Of a stretch of 64,000 nt of DNA, positions 23,701 to 36,215 are shown one piece after another. The notes below the pieces were generated by a model. It saw nothing but the letters and a program-made list of their open reading frames with translations, did not search any database and was not told the DNA's origin. This stretch comes from Bradysia coprophila (taxonomy: Eukaryota; Arthropoda; Insecta; Diptera; Sciaridae): positions 1,908,473 through 1,972,472 of the forward strand of contig NW_023503423.1 of NCBI RefSeq assembly GCF_014529535.1, in the 5' to 3' direction. The first letter of the stretch is position 1. Each line of letters begins with the position of its first letter. The translations under genes and the position numbers were made by a program.

Positions 23701-26700
23701 AAGTGGTAAACAGCGAAATATTAGTTAATAACAGTATAAAACTAGAAGCTAGCACATCTCGAATAACGTACGGGAATGAGTTTGCAGCGTCTAAAAGTCT
23801 GTGCGATCTACTCCAGGTATGTTCAGACTCGTCTAAGGAATATTCATTAAAACGAAGAAAAAAAAAACTGATAGACAATCCAGCCCTCTTTCGTGTATAT
23901 ACGTGCTTTTCTTACCAATAAAGGTGTTCTGTGTGCGCAACTTTACTAACGATATAGCATGTCGTAGAGCAGAGAACCCCTTTTTTGATAGAAAATATTT
24001 TTACGAAAATAAGTCGAAATCTTTACATTGAAGACCAGAACGGCAGCTGTTATCGGACCATCCGCCCCATCCACATCCAGTCACTGTATGAACATTTGTG
24101 ACGCCAAAGAAATACCGTACATTGATGTCAATTTGGACCCAAATACCAAACAGCCTGTGATCAATCTTCATCCTCATCCCGAAGCTTTGGCACAGATGTT
24201 TGTTGATATCGCCAATGCTTCCAATTGGAAAGGATTTACTGTCGTCTATGAATCTGGTAAAACGGAAATCGATCGTTAAATGTTTATTAACGGTGAATAC
24301 TTTAGCGCCATGGCTTCCAAGAATGGCAAAACTTCTGAAACTGTACGATCCCAAGTCGTACACAATCACCCTGAGACGAATTAATGTTGGACTGCACAAA
24401 ACAAATTTTCGGCCAGTACTTCGACGGGTGAAAGTGTCTGGTGAAACGAACATTGTATTGGATTGCTCAATTGAAACGTTGCCTGAACTGTTGAAACAGG
24501 TAGAAAAATATCGTAGCAAACGTCATGACAAACGATTTTTTGTTGCAATTTTCTAATAATTCGCTAAACACGTACATGCAGAGTCATTGTAATTCGTCTC
24601 TTGCATATTGTCCGATTTAAGGGGCCGTACACAAATGACGTCACGCTATTTTATTGAACCTGTTGAATTCCCCGGTGTCATGCAAAATGGTCAAAATTTA
24701 CCCAAATATTTTAGAATCGTAACGTTCTCTGGGACATTCACTCCCCCCTCAGTTGAGACTAAAACTTAGATATCTCCGTCAAATCTGAACGTTTTTTGAT
24801 GATTCAACGGATTATGGAAGGTTTGTTCAATAACTAAAACTCGTAGAACAACTTCTTTTGTCAAGGGTCTTGAACAGTCCGGGCTATGAAGGATTCCCTA
24901 AAAACTAAGAAACCGCTAACTTTGAGACTGATTTCCCTGGCCATTTCTTAATTAATTTTGATGAGGCATTTTAAAAAGCTGCTCTTAAACCCTATCAACG
25001 ATAGCTGGTCGAGCTCTGTTATGTCAAAGGATCGGGAGCCTCGCAAGTATCTGTTCTTTCTTCAAAAAAAGTTTCTTCGTCAGAACGTAAGTTTCGAAGG
25101 ATTTCAACTATTTTCACTCTCATTATCAAAAGACCATGATATGATATCTGAATGGTTTGCAACTGTATTCCTGAGTCTTCCCACACGCATCTCAAAGCTA
25201 GAGATCAAGGATAACAATAACTTTCATATTTCTTTTTGAAGTTTCCTCTGGAATTGGACGGCTAGAGGTCAGTTCCTAGAATTCCGCCACTCCAAAAGGT
25301 CCACCTTCTTCCCAGCTCCAGAACTCAAGAATAGTAAGCATTTCAACAGTTCTTTTGAACTCTCTTCCAGACTTTCGGCAAGATTAGGGTGTCTGAAGGT
25401 CAGTTCCCAGAATTCCATCACTCCATAAGGTCTATCTTTTTCTAACTATAGAACTCAGGGATGGTTCAGTTATTTTTATCCTTTTTTTTTAATTTTCTTC
25501 TGGATTTAGGACTTCTAGTTTGAAAAATTCCACCATTCCTAAGGGTCCAATTTTTTCCCTGTTCTAGAACTCAAGGACGACAAACATTTCCATCTGTTTT
25601 TTAGCTCTTTCTGAATACAAGAAAGGCGAAAGGTCTAGATGCTAGAGGTGACTCATTAGTCATGATTTTCCAAATTCGTGCATGTCTAATGTTGGACTTC
25701 AGCAAGGAGTTGTATGTACACGTTAAGCCTGAGTTCAACCTGTTGACCTAGCTACGACCTCAATTTGAATGTGTAGATGAGGAACATTCAGAATGACCTC
25801 AAGTGCCGCTGTGGGCGCTGTACTCATTGACAAAGCATAATTAATGTCGTGAGGCCATGGTACAGACCAAAGACGCTATTGCAGTGCTTAATGGTAGACG
25901 TAGCTTTTTGATTGGCATTCTTAGGATGCAGCAAGACGTGACATCATTTGTGTACGGCCCATTTAATAATTATTGGAAAACCTCAGCACCACATTTCAAT
26001 TTAGGCGCAACAAGTGGGTCTAATGACTGAAAACCACCAATTCATAATAACTACCATGGACATGCATACCATCGATTTGGAACCGTATCAATTCAGCGGC
26101 ACAAATATAACGGCGATTCGCCTCGTCAATCCCGCCAGTCCCATGATGGGACACATTACGAAATGTCTGGACGAATCCACGGAAAACAACGGTGAATATG
26201 AATCATTTAGGAACGACCCGTATGGAAACGATGATGAAGAGAGATCAGAAAGTCGTAAGGGAAAAATGTTTTTTTTATCAAAGAAAATATTTAATCGAAT
26301 CGCGAAACAGTGACCACTTCAACAACGATAAGTGTTCAGGCGGCTCTAATATTCGATGCAGTCTTGCTTCTGGCTGAAGCATTTAAACAGTTCGATCCGA
26401 GGCATCTGCGCCCGAAAATGCTGAATTGTAATGACAACGCAGCGTGGGACATTGGCAACAGCATAGCGAACTTCATGCGAAATGTAAATTGGCAAAGTAT
26501 CCGTAGACCAAGCAATAGAATTTACTTGCATGGATGCAAGGCTGCACTGGCTATTAGTCTGGTCTCAGTTAGCCCAAAAAATGAGTTTTTCGCGATCGGG
26601 TTGTAAAAGCAATGTTATGATCATGTCTGGAGCGTTAGCGGAGGACTTGACGCAGTCTAACTTCCAAAAAAAGAACGAAGAACATTTTTTGAGACGCGGC

Positions 26701-29700
26701 AACTATATATAGGCGAGAATTTAAGTTTCTTTTCTTTGGCCTGTATCACCACAAATCCTATTCCAACTTATTCTCGCTTCAAATACGAGCAAAACGAGCT
26801 ATCACTCGACTATGTAGCCGGAGATACATCGTTTTGAAATTGCCACTTTTCATACAAAATACACCAAATTGACTTTTCCCAAACAATCAAAATCTTTCAA
26901 CTTACTCTGTATGTTTCTATCTATCTATCTATCGACGGTCGATCTCGGAAACTAGTCAGCCAATCTCCATGAAATTTTGCAGGAACCTCAGGGTGGACAT
27001 AAAAATGAATATGTGATACGCCATTACCCCAGGAAAAACCATAATTTTGTTTTATTGGTCTCGAAGTGGTTTCTGAGTGTGGTTTTCGAGGGTCGGGAAC
27101 GCGTTTTCGGCTGTAGCTTAGCTGTATTGAAACCTACAGAGGCGTGCGACCCATCAAATGAAAGGTATTCGTAACACGATTCAAATAAAAAAAAAATTAA
27201 AAAATCGGGGCAGATTCGCTTGAGCTAGAGTGATTAAAGTGACCAAATTTTGAGCTACTCGAGCGTAGGATGAAAGGACTAATATTTTTGCGATTATGAG
27301 AGATAGAGTTACTTTCTTCGGCAAAGTCTCAGAGTTTTACGAGTAGAACAGAGGGGCATATGTGAGAAATGTCGAAAGTTGGAAATGGGTGGGTCAATTG
27401 GGGTTTTGGAGATATTTCTTGAATGGTGGTAGATAGAGAATTACTTTCGTCAAATTTTCGATTTTCGTCAAATTTTCGAATTTCGTCAATTTTTCGAATT
27501 TCGTCAAATTTTCAAATTTCGTCAAATTTTCGAATTTCGTCAAATTATCGAATTTCTTCAAATTTTCGATTTTCGTCAAATTATCGAATTTCTTCAAATT
27601 TTCGATTTTCGTCAAATTTTCGATTTTCGTCAAATTTTCGAACTTCGTCAAATTTTCGAATTTCGTTAAATTTTCGAATTTCGTCAAATTTTCGAATTTC
27701 GTCAGATTTTCGAATTTCGTCAAATTTTCGATTTTCGTCAAATTTTTGAATTAAAACTGTAAACTGCTATAAAAAGCAGTGTTGACTACACTTCTAAAAC
27801 AACTGATATCCCAACAAAAATATCTTCGAGAAAAGTGTGACGCAGTCTTTGAAATACAATTTCTAAAATGAATGATATCGCTAGAGTTGATGCTTTCAGC
27901 TTCGTTACGCAAAAATTAAATTTTACACCTAATTAGTGCAAACAAGCTGGCTTAGGTTTTCTCATTATTTTCCAAATAATTTTTACCAAAAAAAAATTTG
28001 GCTGGAAACAACCAAAATTTTACCAAAAAATTCTGCGTCGCATGTGGCAGATAAATTTTCTTGCTGGTCTGTTCCTGAACATCTGCCACTTTGCGACGCA
28101 GATTTTTTTGGTCAAATTTTGGTTGTTTCCAGTCAAATTTTTTTTTTGGTAAAAATTATTTGGCAGATGATGAGAAAAACCAAGCCAGCTTGTTTGCACT
28201 AATTAGGTGTAAAATTAAATTTTTGCGTAACGAAGCTGAAAGCGTCAACTCTAGCGATATCATTCATTTTAGAAATTGTATTTCAAAGACTGTGTCACAC
28301 TTTTCTCGAAGAGATTTTTGTGGGGATTGAATATTGTAGGATGGACTAAGACAAATATTTTGGACTCAAGGTTCCAAGTTTTATAATGACAAATGGCGCG
28401 TTGATCCAAGATGGCGTCGAAAACTAAAAAGTGCCTAACAAAATCCATTTTTAATCCGAAGTAAATGAAATTTCTAAATTTTCTTCGTACTATGTCTGAT
28501 CTGCAAAAAATATGTCCAAACTACAAAACAACAAAAGATGGCGCTCTGATCGGCCGTCTTAACAAAAGTATCACTTTAGCTGTAACTTCAGTAGTTTTGG
28601 ACCAATTGTGGCGCTCAAAATTTTCTACTGCTTGGTTTACGGATGTTTCAATATTTTGATCATTCGTGTAGTCGTTCGTCGTTGGTTGATTGATTTATTT
28701 ATTCCCACCAGACGATCGTTGAAGGACTGACCGGAGAAATTAGGTTCGATAACCGCGGCTATCGATCGCATTTCGCTGCCGATGTAATTGAACTAACGTC
28801 ATCCGGTATTGCCCAAGTGGGTACGTGGAATGCTACACTCCCTGATCGACTGAACATTACACGCCATTTGGATGGGGAATTCGTTACAGAAATTGACGAT
28901 GGTTCGATGAAAAACAAGACCTTCATTGTCCTTACAGCGCTGGTATAATTAACAGTAAAATACAATTCCAACACTGAATAAGTAATTGATTCCAGTCTCC
29001 TCCATACGGAATGCTGAGAGATTCAACCCTCAAATTGTCTGGCAACGATAGATTCGAAGGTTTCGGCATCGAGCTGATACATGAGCTGTCGCTGATGTTC
29101 GGTTTTAATTACGAATTTCAACTGCAGGAGGACAAAGATTACGGAGTGAAGAATAATGCGACGGGAGAATGGTCTGGAATGATGAGGGAACTGATTGATG
29201 GGGTTGGCATGCTTTACGGTCTTTTTTTTAACTTTCCTCTTATAAGGCTGCTTCTTATTTCTAGCGCGCTGATTTGGCTATAACTGACTTGACGATTACG
29301 TCAGAGCGTGAGAGTGGCGTGGACTTTACTATGCCTTTTATGAACTTGGGTATAGTTGCAACCATTGTCCGCTCGTTCGTTCAATGTAAAGTGACACGAA
29401 TTCCATATGTTCCAGGGATATCGATCCTCTACCGGAAACCAAAGAAAGAACCGCCGTCCACATTTTCGTTCATGGCTCCATTCTCCACTGAAGTCTGGCT
29501 ATACTTGGGTGGTGCATATTTGGGCGTGTCGCTTTGCTTGTTCATTTTGGGACGCATCTCGCCATCGGAATGGGACAATCCCTATCCATGCATTGAGGAA
29601 CCGACGGAATTGTTAAATCAATTTAGTTTCAGTAATTCGCTGTGGTTCAGTACCGGTGCTCTATTACAACAGGGATCCGAAATTGCGCCCAAGTAAGATG

Positions 29701-32700
29701 AACACTTTGGGGGAGTTGTCCATAGAGGTTGTTCGATGACGATATTTATGGACGGTCCGATGGATAAGCAATATGAATGGATAATAATTGATCAATGATT
29801 TTAGAGCTCCATCGACCCGGGCCGTGGCAACGACTTGGTGGTTTTTTACACTGATTATGGTGTCATCGTACACTGCAAATCTTGCGGCTTTTCTTACAGT
29901 CGAGAATAAAGAGTCTGCGATTAAAGACGTTGAGGACCTGAAAAACTGTCATCTTCCAGAAACAGAGTGCCCAGTAGAGTTTGGTGCAAAGAAGACCGGC
30001 AGTACCATCAATTTTTTCAAGGTTTTACGGTAAATCAAATGATTTCGTTTGTGATATACCCATCACTGCTTTAAGGAATCGGATCACTCGACATACAAAA
30101 ACATGCACACTTACATGATGAGCCATCCCGAGTTCCTTACTGACGACAATAACCAAGGCTTGGAAAGGGCCAAGACCGGCAAATATGCTTTTCTCATGGA
30201 ATCGTCGTCAATTGAATATTTCATTGAACGTAACTGTGATCTCACGCAAGTGGGCACACCGTTGGACGAGAAGGGATACGGCATCGCAATGAGAAAGGGT
30301 GGGTGCAGACACGTGAGCCGGCTATGGCAAAACGGAACTGATAGATTCAATTTTTCGTCCCTGTAGACTCGGTTTACAGAAGTGCCCTCAGCGAAGGCGT
30401 TTTAAGGCTGCAAGAACAGGGAAAATTAACGTCAATGAAAAATAAATGGTGGAAGGAAAAGACGAAAGGAACTGTTTGCGTGGTAAGTTGCACAGAAATG
30501 AGATATTCGATTTTGACTTCATTTTTCGTCTTCTCATTTGATACACATGCTTCGGTCGACTCCGTGCACTGTTACCATTTTTTTTATAGTAGTCGACCTG
30601 CTTAGGCAAAAAAACGAGCCATCAGAATAGTCGGAGTGTTTGCTGCGACTGAGCCCCGTACAAACCCGTATATCTATTGCGTACGTGACCCTAGTGCGTC
30701 TGTCACCCTACTTTGACCGTAAGCCTATTGCGCCGGTTAATGTAAAACTATTATGGAATGTGTACATCTTACAAATTGCGCATAGCGCAATTACGAAGCC
30801 CCGTTCGACGTTCCTTTCAAATGAAACAAAAATTTCAAATCGCCCTAAAATTTTATTTTTTTGAAGGGCCTAGTATCGGCCTCAGTCCGAGGACCCAAAT
30901 TTAAATTTTTTTTCAGCTAAATTCTATTCGGCCTTTGATTACCTTCCAAATGAAACAAAAATTACGAAAAACGAATGAAATTTACTCGAGTTATATGCAA
31001 AATACACTTAGGGCAGAGTAGCCTTTCACTTCTAAGGCCCTAACTCACGGTCCACTCACTCCTGGATTGGTATTGACAATACCTATCATTTGCCGTGTCA
31101 TTTACATTTCCATCGTTTATTTTGCCATAAATATCACCAAAAGACCTTAAATCACTTAGGTGGCCCTAACTCACGAAGGGCCAGCCCGAATATGCCCATC
31201 TTCGAACTTAGCCTCACTTTTTCGACTATCTTTCAGGGAAAAAAAAAATTTTGAAATCGGATTTGATTTACTCAAGATATCGACGTGACAGACGGACAGA
31301 CAAAATTTTAATTGCAGATTCGTCATCTATGAACATAGGCAAACACTTTGCCCTTACCGTCTGCTTCGAATTCCATCAATTACACACGGCATCGTAATCC
31401 TATAAGCCCCTTTGTACTTCGTACGGGGCTAAAAATCGTGCATCGTGCGAAATCGTTCTAACGATGATTGTAGGTTGTTCCTGATACTAAATTGATGTGG
31501 GACAATAACGGCAACTCCATCGTACACCCGTGAGCGGCTGTTGTATCACTTTTTTATAAAAAATTTCATTCGTAAACGAGAAGAGATCCCAAAGGGTAAA
31601 TTATAGAAAAAATTGACATTTGAATCCAAACTGGCGGAAAAACATGGTCAAAATCGTAAAATATGTTTTTCCGGAAAGGAAAATCCACAAAACCTATCAG
31701 TAGGTTGCGTCTTCAAGTCAGGTTGGGCGTCGGGGTCACCACTGTAGGATGTTGAATAAAACATCGAGTTCTTTATCCTTAACTAATAATTAAATGTATT
31801 CGATGAAATAGTTCGATTTTATTACATGGCCGTACCATTCTACTGCTCGACGAGACTGACTCGATTTACAGTCCCTAAACCTGTAGAAATGTTTGATTTG
31901 AGTATATTTAGCTTATCCTTCTGTCACATCTTTTGACAGCTTTTATCGTTTTAGTACGTTTTCTCTCCCAGCTGAATAAGCCACTAAATAAATTTATCGA
32001 AATGTTTATTTAGTCAAAGTCCTGAAAGAACAGGTTAAGACAACCACGAAGGCGGGTGACACCAAATTTTATAAACAGAAAGTGTGAGAAATCAAGCTGC
32101 GACAACAGGTATCCCAGTCGGTCTCATCGGGTTAAGAAAATATTTTTCTCGAAAATTCAAAATTTTGTTTCTGTTAAGTACCATTTTACATATAAACTTC
32201 GCAGCCGTTGAAAAACACAATTAGCTGGGCACAAAGGATAAAGAATAAGACGTTCCTCTTCCATAATGTAAATGTAACACATGTAACACATGTAACACAT
32301 GATGTGATAAAAAAGTATTTCACCGAATGTTCGTTTTTGAATGCATTTGCGGCATTCGATATAGTTTCTTTTTTGCTGGGACAGGGTTTTTGCTGCTGGG
32401 AGAGAAAACGTACTAAAACGACAAAAGCTGTCAAAAGATGTGACAGAAGGATAAGCTAAATATACTCAAATTAAACATTTCTACGGGTTTAGGGAAAGGC
32501 TGTACACTTTGAGGAGGTCACGCAGACCGCCATTTTATTAGATACGCGGGAACACACCACTTCTGATGATTTTACATGTAAAAAATTTCACCACATCATC
32601 AAGACGACGAGAATCATCAGAGTAGGTGAAACTTTGTATGAAATCGGCCATTTTATCATGGTGTGTAACCCGCGTATCTGTAGCTGCGTGACCTCCCCAA

Positions 32701-35042
32701 AGTATACAGCCTTGGTTTAGGGACTGTATTGCAAATAGTAGGGCTCACTAGTTGAACATTTTTTCGTTTTGGTATAAAAGCGTTAATTTTTTCTGAAATG
32801 GATAAATATTCATTTGGGGGCATTCCAAAACGATTAGGAGACTTTGAAAAAGTGATCACAAGCGCCATCTACATCCAGTTGGAGTTTTCGATGCAGAGGT
32901 AACTTTGATGAATTTCTGTGAAGCGTCCATCGAAGCTACATAGGCGATATTGGGCTCAAATGAAAGCTAAAGGTTCGAAGTTTTTTTTTAAGTGGACAAA
33001 AATTTTCAGAATTTTCCGTTTTTCTCGTAGTTTTTTCAAGTTTTCATCAACTAGTTTCAGTTTTCATCGAAAATATTTTCATAAATTTTTTGATTTTAAA
33101 TGAATTTTAATGTGATTATGGTTGGGTTTATGGTCTAAAAACAATATAAAAACTGTTTAACAGATTTTAAAAAAATCAGGACAAAAATCTGATAAAATGA
33201 TCGAAATTTCCGCCCTCGTCGAACTTTGTCATGCCCTACACCTCCTATAGACGTCTCAGACGGCAATAGATTAATTGTATCGCTAAGCTGGGACCATCAG
33301 CTTTCAGACGACAAAGTGTTAAATTAAATAGGGACTTATGTGGTTTGGATGTATATATCATGAAAAAAAAGTTGAAATGTTTAAGTCCCCATATTTCATC
33401 GTATATGCATCCAAGCCCCATAATATTCTTATTAGCCGAAAAGTACATAAAATTACCTTTCAAATGATAACCCACACGACCATGCACGTTTTGTGTACCT
33501 CGAGAAATTTCTGTAAGGGCAGTGTAAGTCTTCGGTTGAAAACTTCAACTGCACATATTTCAATGTCGATGAATTTGAAACACAATAAGTCCCTATTCGG
33601 CTCAATAGTACATGTGATTACTTTTCTAATGACACCCCACACGACCCTGTAGGCTCGCGTAACTGGAGACATTTTTATATGAAAAGTGCAAGTTTTCGGT
33701 TTTTAATCACCTTTCACCAGCCACACAAGCTTCGAATAATTTTTTTGAAAGTGGTTTTGGCCTCTTGGGCCGAATATCTTTCTCAGCACATGTGAAAAAG
33801 TCCACTGGGAAATGCGTCCGATTATAGTAGGCTGTTTTTCGAAAGAATCATTGTCAATGTCATTTGAGATGTCAAATTGGCTGTCATATTCACAATGCTA
33901 ACCACAATGTTACAAAAATTTATATGAGATGTCATTGTTTGAGGTTAGCTTTGTGAAATTGACAAATCATTTGACACTATTTTAAGAAAAGAAACCGTTT
34001 TTTGACACTGATCTTGTTGTGGTTTCGTCTCATTTCAGTTTTCAAGCGCAAAAATCGTCGTTTGTGACTCGTGATGAAAGCTGAATTTTTCGGTACGAGT
34101 CGCAAGCGGACTAGTACCGAAAAATTAAACTTTTCGCCATTCGTAACAAAATGTACTATTTTTCTGGCGTGAGTTTTTAAATACTAAAAAGTCTTTCCAT
34201 GTAAGTTTCTAATACCCAATTTTTGGACTAGCCCATTCTTTAGCATTAAACAGGTAGTTTTAGCAGACTGAACCGATGGATATGGATTGGATAAGATCGA
34301 AACGACATTGGCTCTTTACGTCTCTCTATGGCATATTTCAACTGTATCGATCAATTGAGTAAGACTGGATTGTTATATCCCCAAGAAACCCATCACCAGC
34401 ACGTTACCGATTTTACTCGCGATAGAACACAAAATTGCTTTGGGTTCACTCAACAGTCCATTGAAAATAACAGAACCCTTGAAGGGCTTTCGATATAGAA
34501 TCTAAAGCGATTTTGGTTCTGTCGCTGCTAACGAAGATTTCCTCGAGAATGAGATATTCACCCAACCTATTCGTAATTTAATTCTTTATTTCAATAAGCT
34601 CTCCCTGCATGAGATGACGCTTTTTTAAACAAAGAAATTAATTCAGAAAAATAAAAAACTTCCAGGAAAAAGAAACAGGAGAGGCACAAGAACTAAATAT
34701 GGATAATATGAAAGGCGTGTTTTACGTACTTCTCACCGGAAGCGCATTCGCCAGCCTGTACGCTGTAATCGAATGGTTGATCATCATTTTATTGCATGCA
34801 AAGCGAGACAACGTACGTATAATAATTCGTTGGAGCATTCGTGTCGCTAATACGATAATTCGTGGTTATAGGTGCCATTCAAACAGGAACTTATGGACGA
34901 AATGAAATTCATTATCAAGTGCAGTGGTAATACGAAAACTGTTCGACATCGCCAAAGTACGTCCATGGATTCAAGACATTCAATCGAATCGGAGGGATCG
35001 GGTTCTTCGAAGGACAGCAATAGACATTATGGTGATAAATAA
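20754..35042 (+). CDS. Kainate-type ionotropic glutamate receptor, gene 2 (925 aa, 15 exons)
   Basis: Paralogue of gene 1 with the same exon plan. Coding exons: 20754-20844, 23644-23816, 24034-24256, 24306-24499, 26005-26254, 26311-26483, 28712-28942, 28996-29202, 29265-29349, 29416-29692, 29805-30021, 30076-30298, 30367-30482, 34666-34812, 34872-35042; phases close to 926 codons. Signal peptide in exon 1 ([15 protein letters not shown]). Binding residues: [23 protein letters not shown]. Pore: [12 protein letters not shown] and [13 protein letters not shown]4 is in exon 14 ([20 protein letters not shown]). The tail is the longest of the three ([18 protein letters not shown]). Exon 3 uses a weak acceptor (TTGAAG) and exons 8 and 11 non-consensus donors (GTTGGC, GTTTTA). 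Introns 1, 4, 6 and 13 are full of repeats. No frame break was found, so I judge it intact. Confidence 0.92.
21215..21670 (+). repeat. Dispersed repeat related to 22540-22990
   Basis: Shared ordered blocks: CAGGG(T)TTTTCCCCAAA, TGAGCGTTTTAA, ACTGATATCGCCCAAAA, GTGTGACGCAAGTCCCT and GGCAGATGTT. The block GTGTGACGCA and the GTGGCAGAT motif also occur in X palindrome arms, so this family may be a distant relative of X. Confidence 0.5.
21993..22398. mobile_element. Palindromic MITE flanked by TTAA
   Basis: Nearly perfect inverted repeat of about 405 bp: the left end TTAAGAGGTTCCGAGCGTAC matches the complement of the right end (TTAAGAGCTTACGAGCGTAC). Pairing runs through the whole element apart from a short loop near 22185. 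A TTAA at both tips fits piggyBac-type target sites. It lies in gene 2 intron 1. Confidence 0.85.
22697..22990. mobile_element. Inverted-repeat MITE of about 290 bp
   Basis: The left end ATCGCCCAAAACCACTCACA and GTGTGACGCAAGTCCCTATA match the complement of the right end (TCGCCACAAAACCACCTACA, GTGTGACGCAAGTCCCTTTA). No coding. In gene 2 intron 1. Confidence 0.75.
23020..23300. mobile_element. Inverted-repeat MITE with GCGCCGCGTCATTCACAATA arms
   Basis: GAATCTCGCGCCGCGTCATT at about 23135 pairs with AATGACGCGGCGCGAGATTC at about 23215. Outside it lie GTGCATTTGATATGTC and its partner GACAGTTATATGCTTAACAT / CAAATGCAC. Related shorter copies lie near 33850-33980. Confidence 0.7.
24770..25620 (+). 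repeat. Repeat block in gene 2 intron 4
   Basis: About 24770-25330 matches 5340-5830 of gene 1 intron 1. It runs into a degenerate array (about 25225-25600) of roughly 100-bp units with GAATTCCATCACTCC, CCCAGCTCCAGAACTCA and similar blocks. Confidence 0.5.
27445..27750. repeat. 18-bp minisatellite TTTCGTCAAATTTTCGAA, about 17 copies
   Basis: Tandem copies of TTTCGTCAAATTTTCGAA with scattered changes (GATTTTCG, TTCTTCAAA). It is a built-in part of X: copy A has about 4 units and copy C about 6. The minus strand therefore shows a false open frame of NLTKFE repeats. Confidence 0.95.
27810..28326. repeat. Palindromic terminal module of X, copy E
   Basis: An inverted repeat of about 517 bp. Left-arm order: AACAAAAATATCTTCGAG, GTGTGACGCAGTCTTTG, AAATTGTATTTC partner, TTACGCAAAAATTAAATTTT, CTGCGTCGCA. 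The right arm is the complement in reverse order. The centre lies near 28060 (AAATTTTCTTGCTGGTCTG). If transcribed, the arms would form a long hairpin. Confidence 0.9.
30652..31431. mobile_element. Probable non-autonomous element bounded by AGCCCCGTAC
   Basis: AGCCCCGTAC at about 30652 is matched by GTACGGGGCT ending at about 31430. Inside are GACAGACGGACAGACAAAAT and a CATTTGCCGTGTC-type block, and CCAAATGAAACAAAAAT occurs twice. No protein seen. In gene 2 intron 13. Confidence 0.5.
31869..32730. mobile_element. Large inverted-repeat element with a nested hAT MITE
   Basis: TACAGTCCCTAAACC at 31869 pairs with GGTTTAGGGACTGTA at about 32714-32728, and the arms continue inward through AAATATACTCAAAT and CGTTTTAGTACGTTTTCTCT to about 31975 and 32388. 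The right arm is split at 32495 by a nested MITE. Confidence 0.8.
32495..32714. mobile_element. Nested hAT-type MITE, CAAGGCTGTATACTTTG family, copy 2
   Basis: A 220-bp element flanked by GTTTAGGG (32487-32494 and 32715-32722). The uninterrupted site is visible in the opposite arm at about 31870-31890 (complement of GGTTTAGGGACTGTA), which proves the insertion. Sequence matches copy 1 at 929-1144. Confidence 0.92.
32723..34665. other. Rest of gene 2 intron 13
   Basis: Between the MITE and exon 14 I see no exon. Around 33320-33660 there are two similar blocks (CCACACGACC with preceding AAATGATAAC / TAATGACACC) that suggest an old tandem repeat. Around 33850-33980 lies a MITE fragment like that at 23020. 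Confidence 0.5.
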
Positions 35043-36215
35043 TTACAAACAGAAAGAGAATTTTTGCTGTAAATTATTGGAGTTTAATAAACCGTGAAAG
35101 ATGCACACTTTCAATTTGTTTCATATGGGTGAGGGTGATTGGGATCTGAAATCCAATATTCTGACAGATGTTCATACAATTGCCCTCCAACGCACAAAAG
35201 ACTTATGACATAAAAGCTGCACAATTTTGTGAGAGAATTTCATTCGTTTACTCTCTCAAAGTCTTGCACTAAGTCTTTCATGCGTTGTAGGGCGGAGAAC
35301 ATAGAACAAGCTATGAATAGTTAAACCGACAAAAGAATACTGAGAGTTTGTTAAATTATAGATAGAAGCGAACGTGATCCGTGAGTTCTAGGATTGGAAA
35401 TAGGGTGGAGCATTCAGGAATAGTGGAATCAAAGGAACTTACCTCTGTTTGAACAGCTCTTCAGCTTTCCAAAGGTTCCTATATTTCGATTTGGCCAGAG
35501 AAATTGGAGTCCAGTCCCAGAAAAACGTTCTTCCACAAAATATGCCGGCAATGAAACAGTGTTTCACACGAATCAAACCAGATAAGAAAAATTTTGCATT
35601 TTACCGAAGATATTCATAGTCTTTAGTTTTACACTCAACCGGTTACTTTACCGGTATTACCGGCTCGTGACACCCACAAAAAAACTTTAGTTCCACTCGT
35701 TCCACAACTTTGATCCCTCTATTAAATACTATTGTCAAATTTTCGATGAGTTCCCCAGCGCGCGCGGATTGACGTGAGAACTCCGACTAATATAAGAGAG
35801 GCCAAACAGCAATCGAGGACAATAAACTTGTAAATCAGAGTGAGTTTCTAGCTCATCATCCCGAAGAGCAACAACTGACAACAAATTTTTAGTTTTTAAG
35901 AGATATTCTTGTAAGAGTTGCATTCCTCGGTCAATTGTCGAACTCTTCGTTTTTCAGAGTCTTACCGTTTTGTGCGGGTTATCTTCTGGAGAAGATATTG
36001 GGCTGGTTAGTACAATTCCATCACTCCATGTGAATCACCATCTTCCCAATTCACAATTCTCCGCTTCTTTGCCAACAACTCACTGGGATCTATACAACAA
36101 CCATATTATACACATAGAAAGATGAACAATTTATGGTTTGGTTGTTGGTTCGATGGCATATTACCTTATCTCACAACGTAGCGTAATGGTGCTAATAAAA
36201 CGCCATGAAATCTCG
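35043..36215. other. Intergenic region between gene 2 and the minus-strand acidic gene
   Basis: Contains the likely poly(A) signal of receptor gene 2 (AATAAA at 35086-35091), 44 bases after the TAA stop. Beyond that only AT-rich sequence and blocks like CAATTCCATCACTCC that belong to the repeat family at 25225. No gene seen. Confidence 0.5.

Larger units (their letters stand above)
26623..28326 (+). mobile_element. X element copy E, the most complete copy
   Basis: Starts ATGTCTGGAGCGTTAGCGGA. It has the leader, TCTA tract, GAGGGGCATATGTG block, a long 18-bp minisatellite (27445-27750) and a full palindrome (27810-28326). Both tips of the palindrome read (T)CCC(A/C)ACAAAAAT. It lies in gene 2 intron 6 and does not touch the exons at 26483 or 28712. 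Confidence 0.8.

Noticed and set aside
24034-24256. Gene 2 as a pseudogene because of the weak exon 3 acceptor
   Set aside because: The exon has exactly the same length and phase as in genes 1 and 3 and the frame is open, so the site is likely used.
27394-27749. Open frames of NLTKFE or SSNFR repeats on both strands
   Set aside because: They come from the 18-bp minisatellite in X; being open on both strands is expected from the period.
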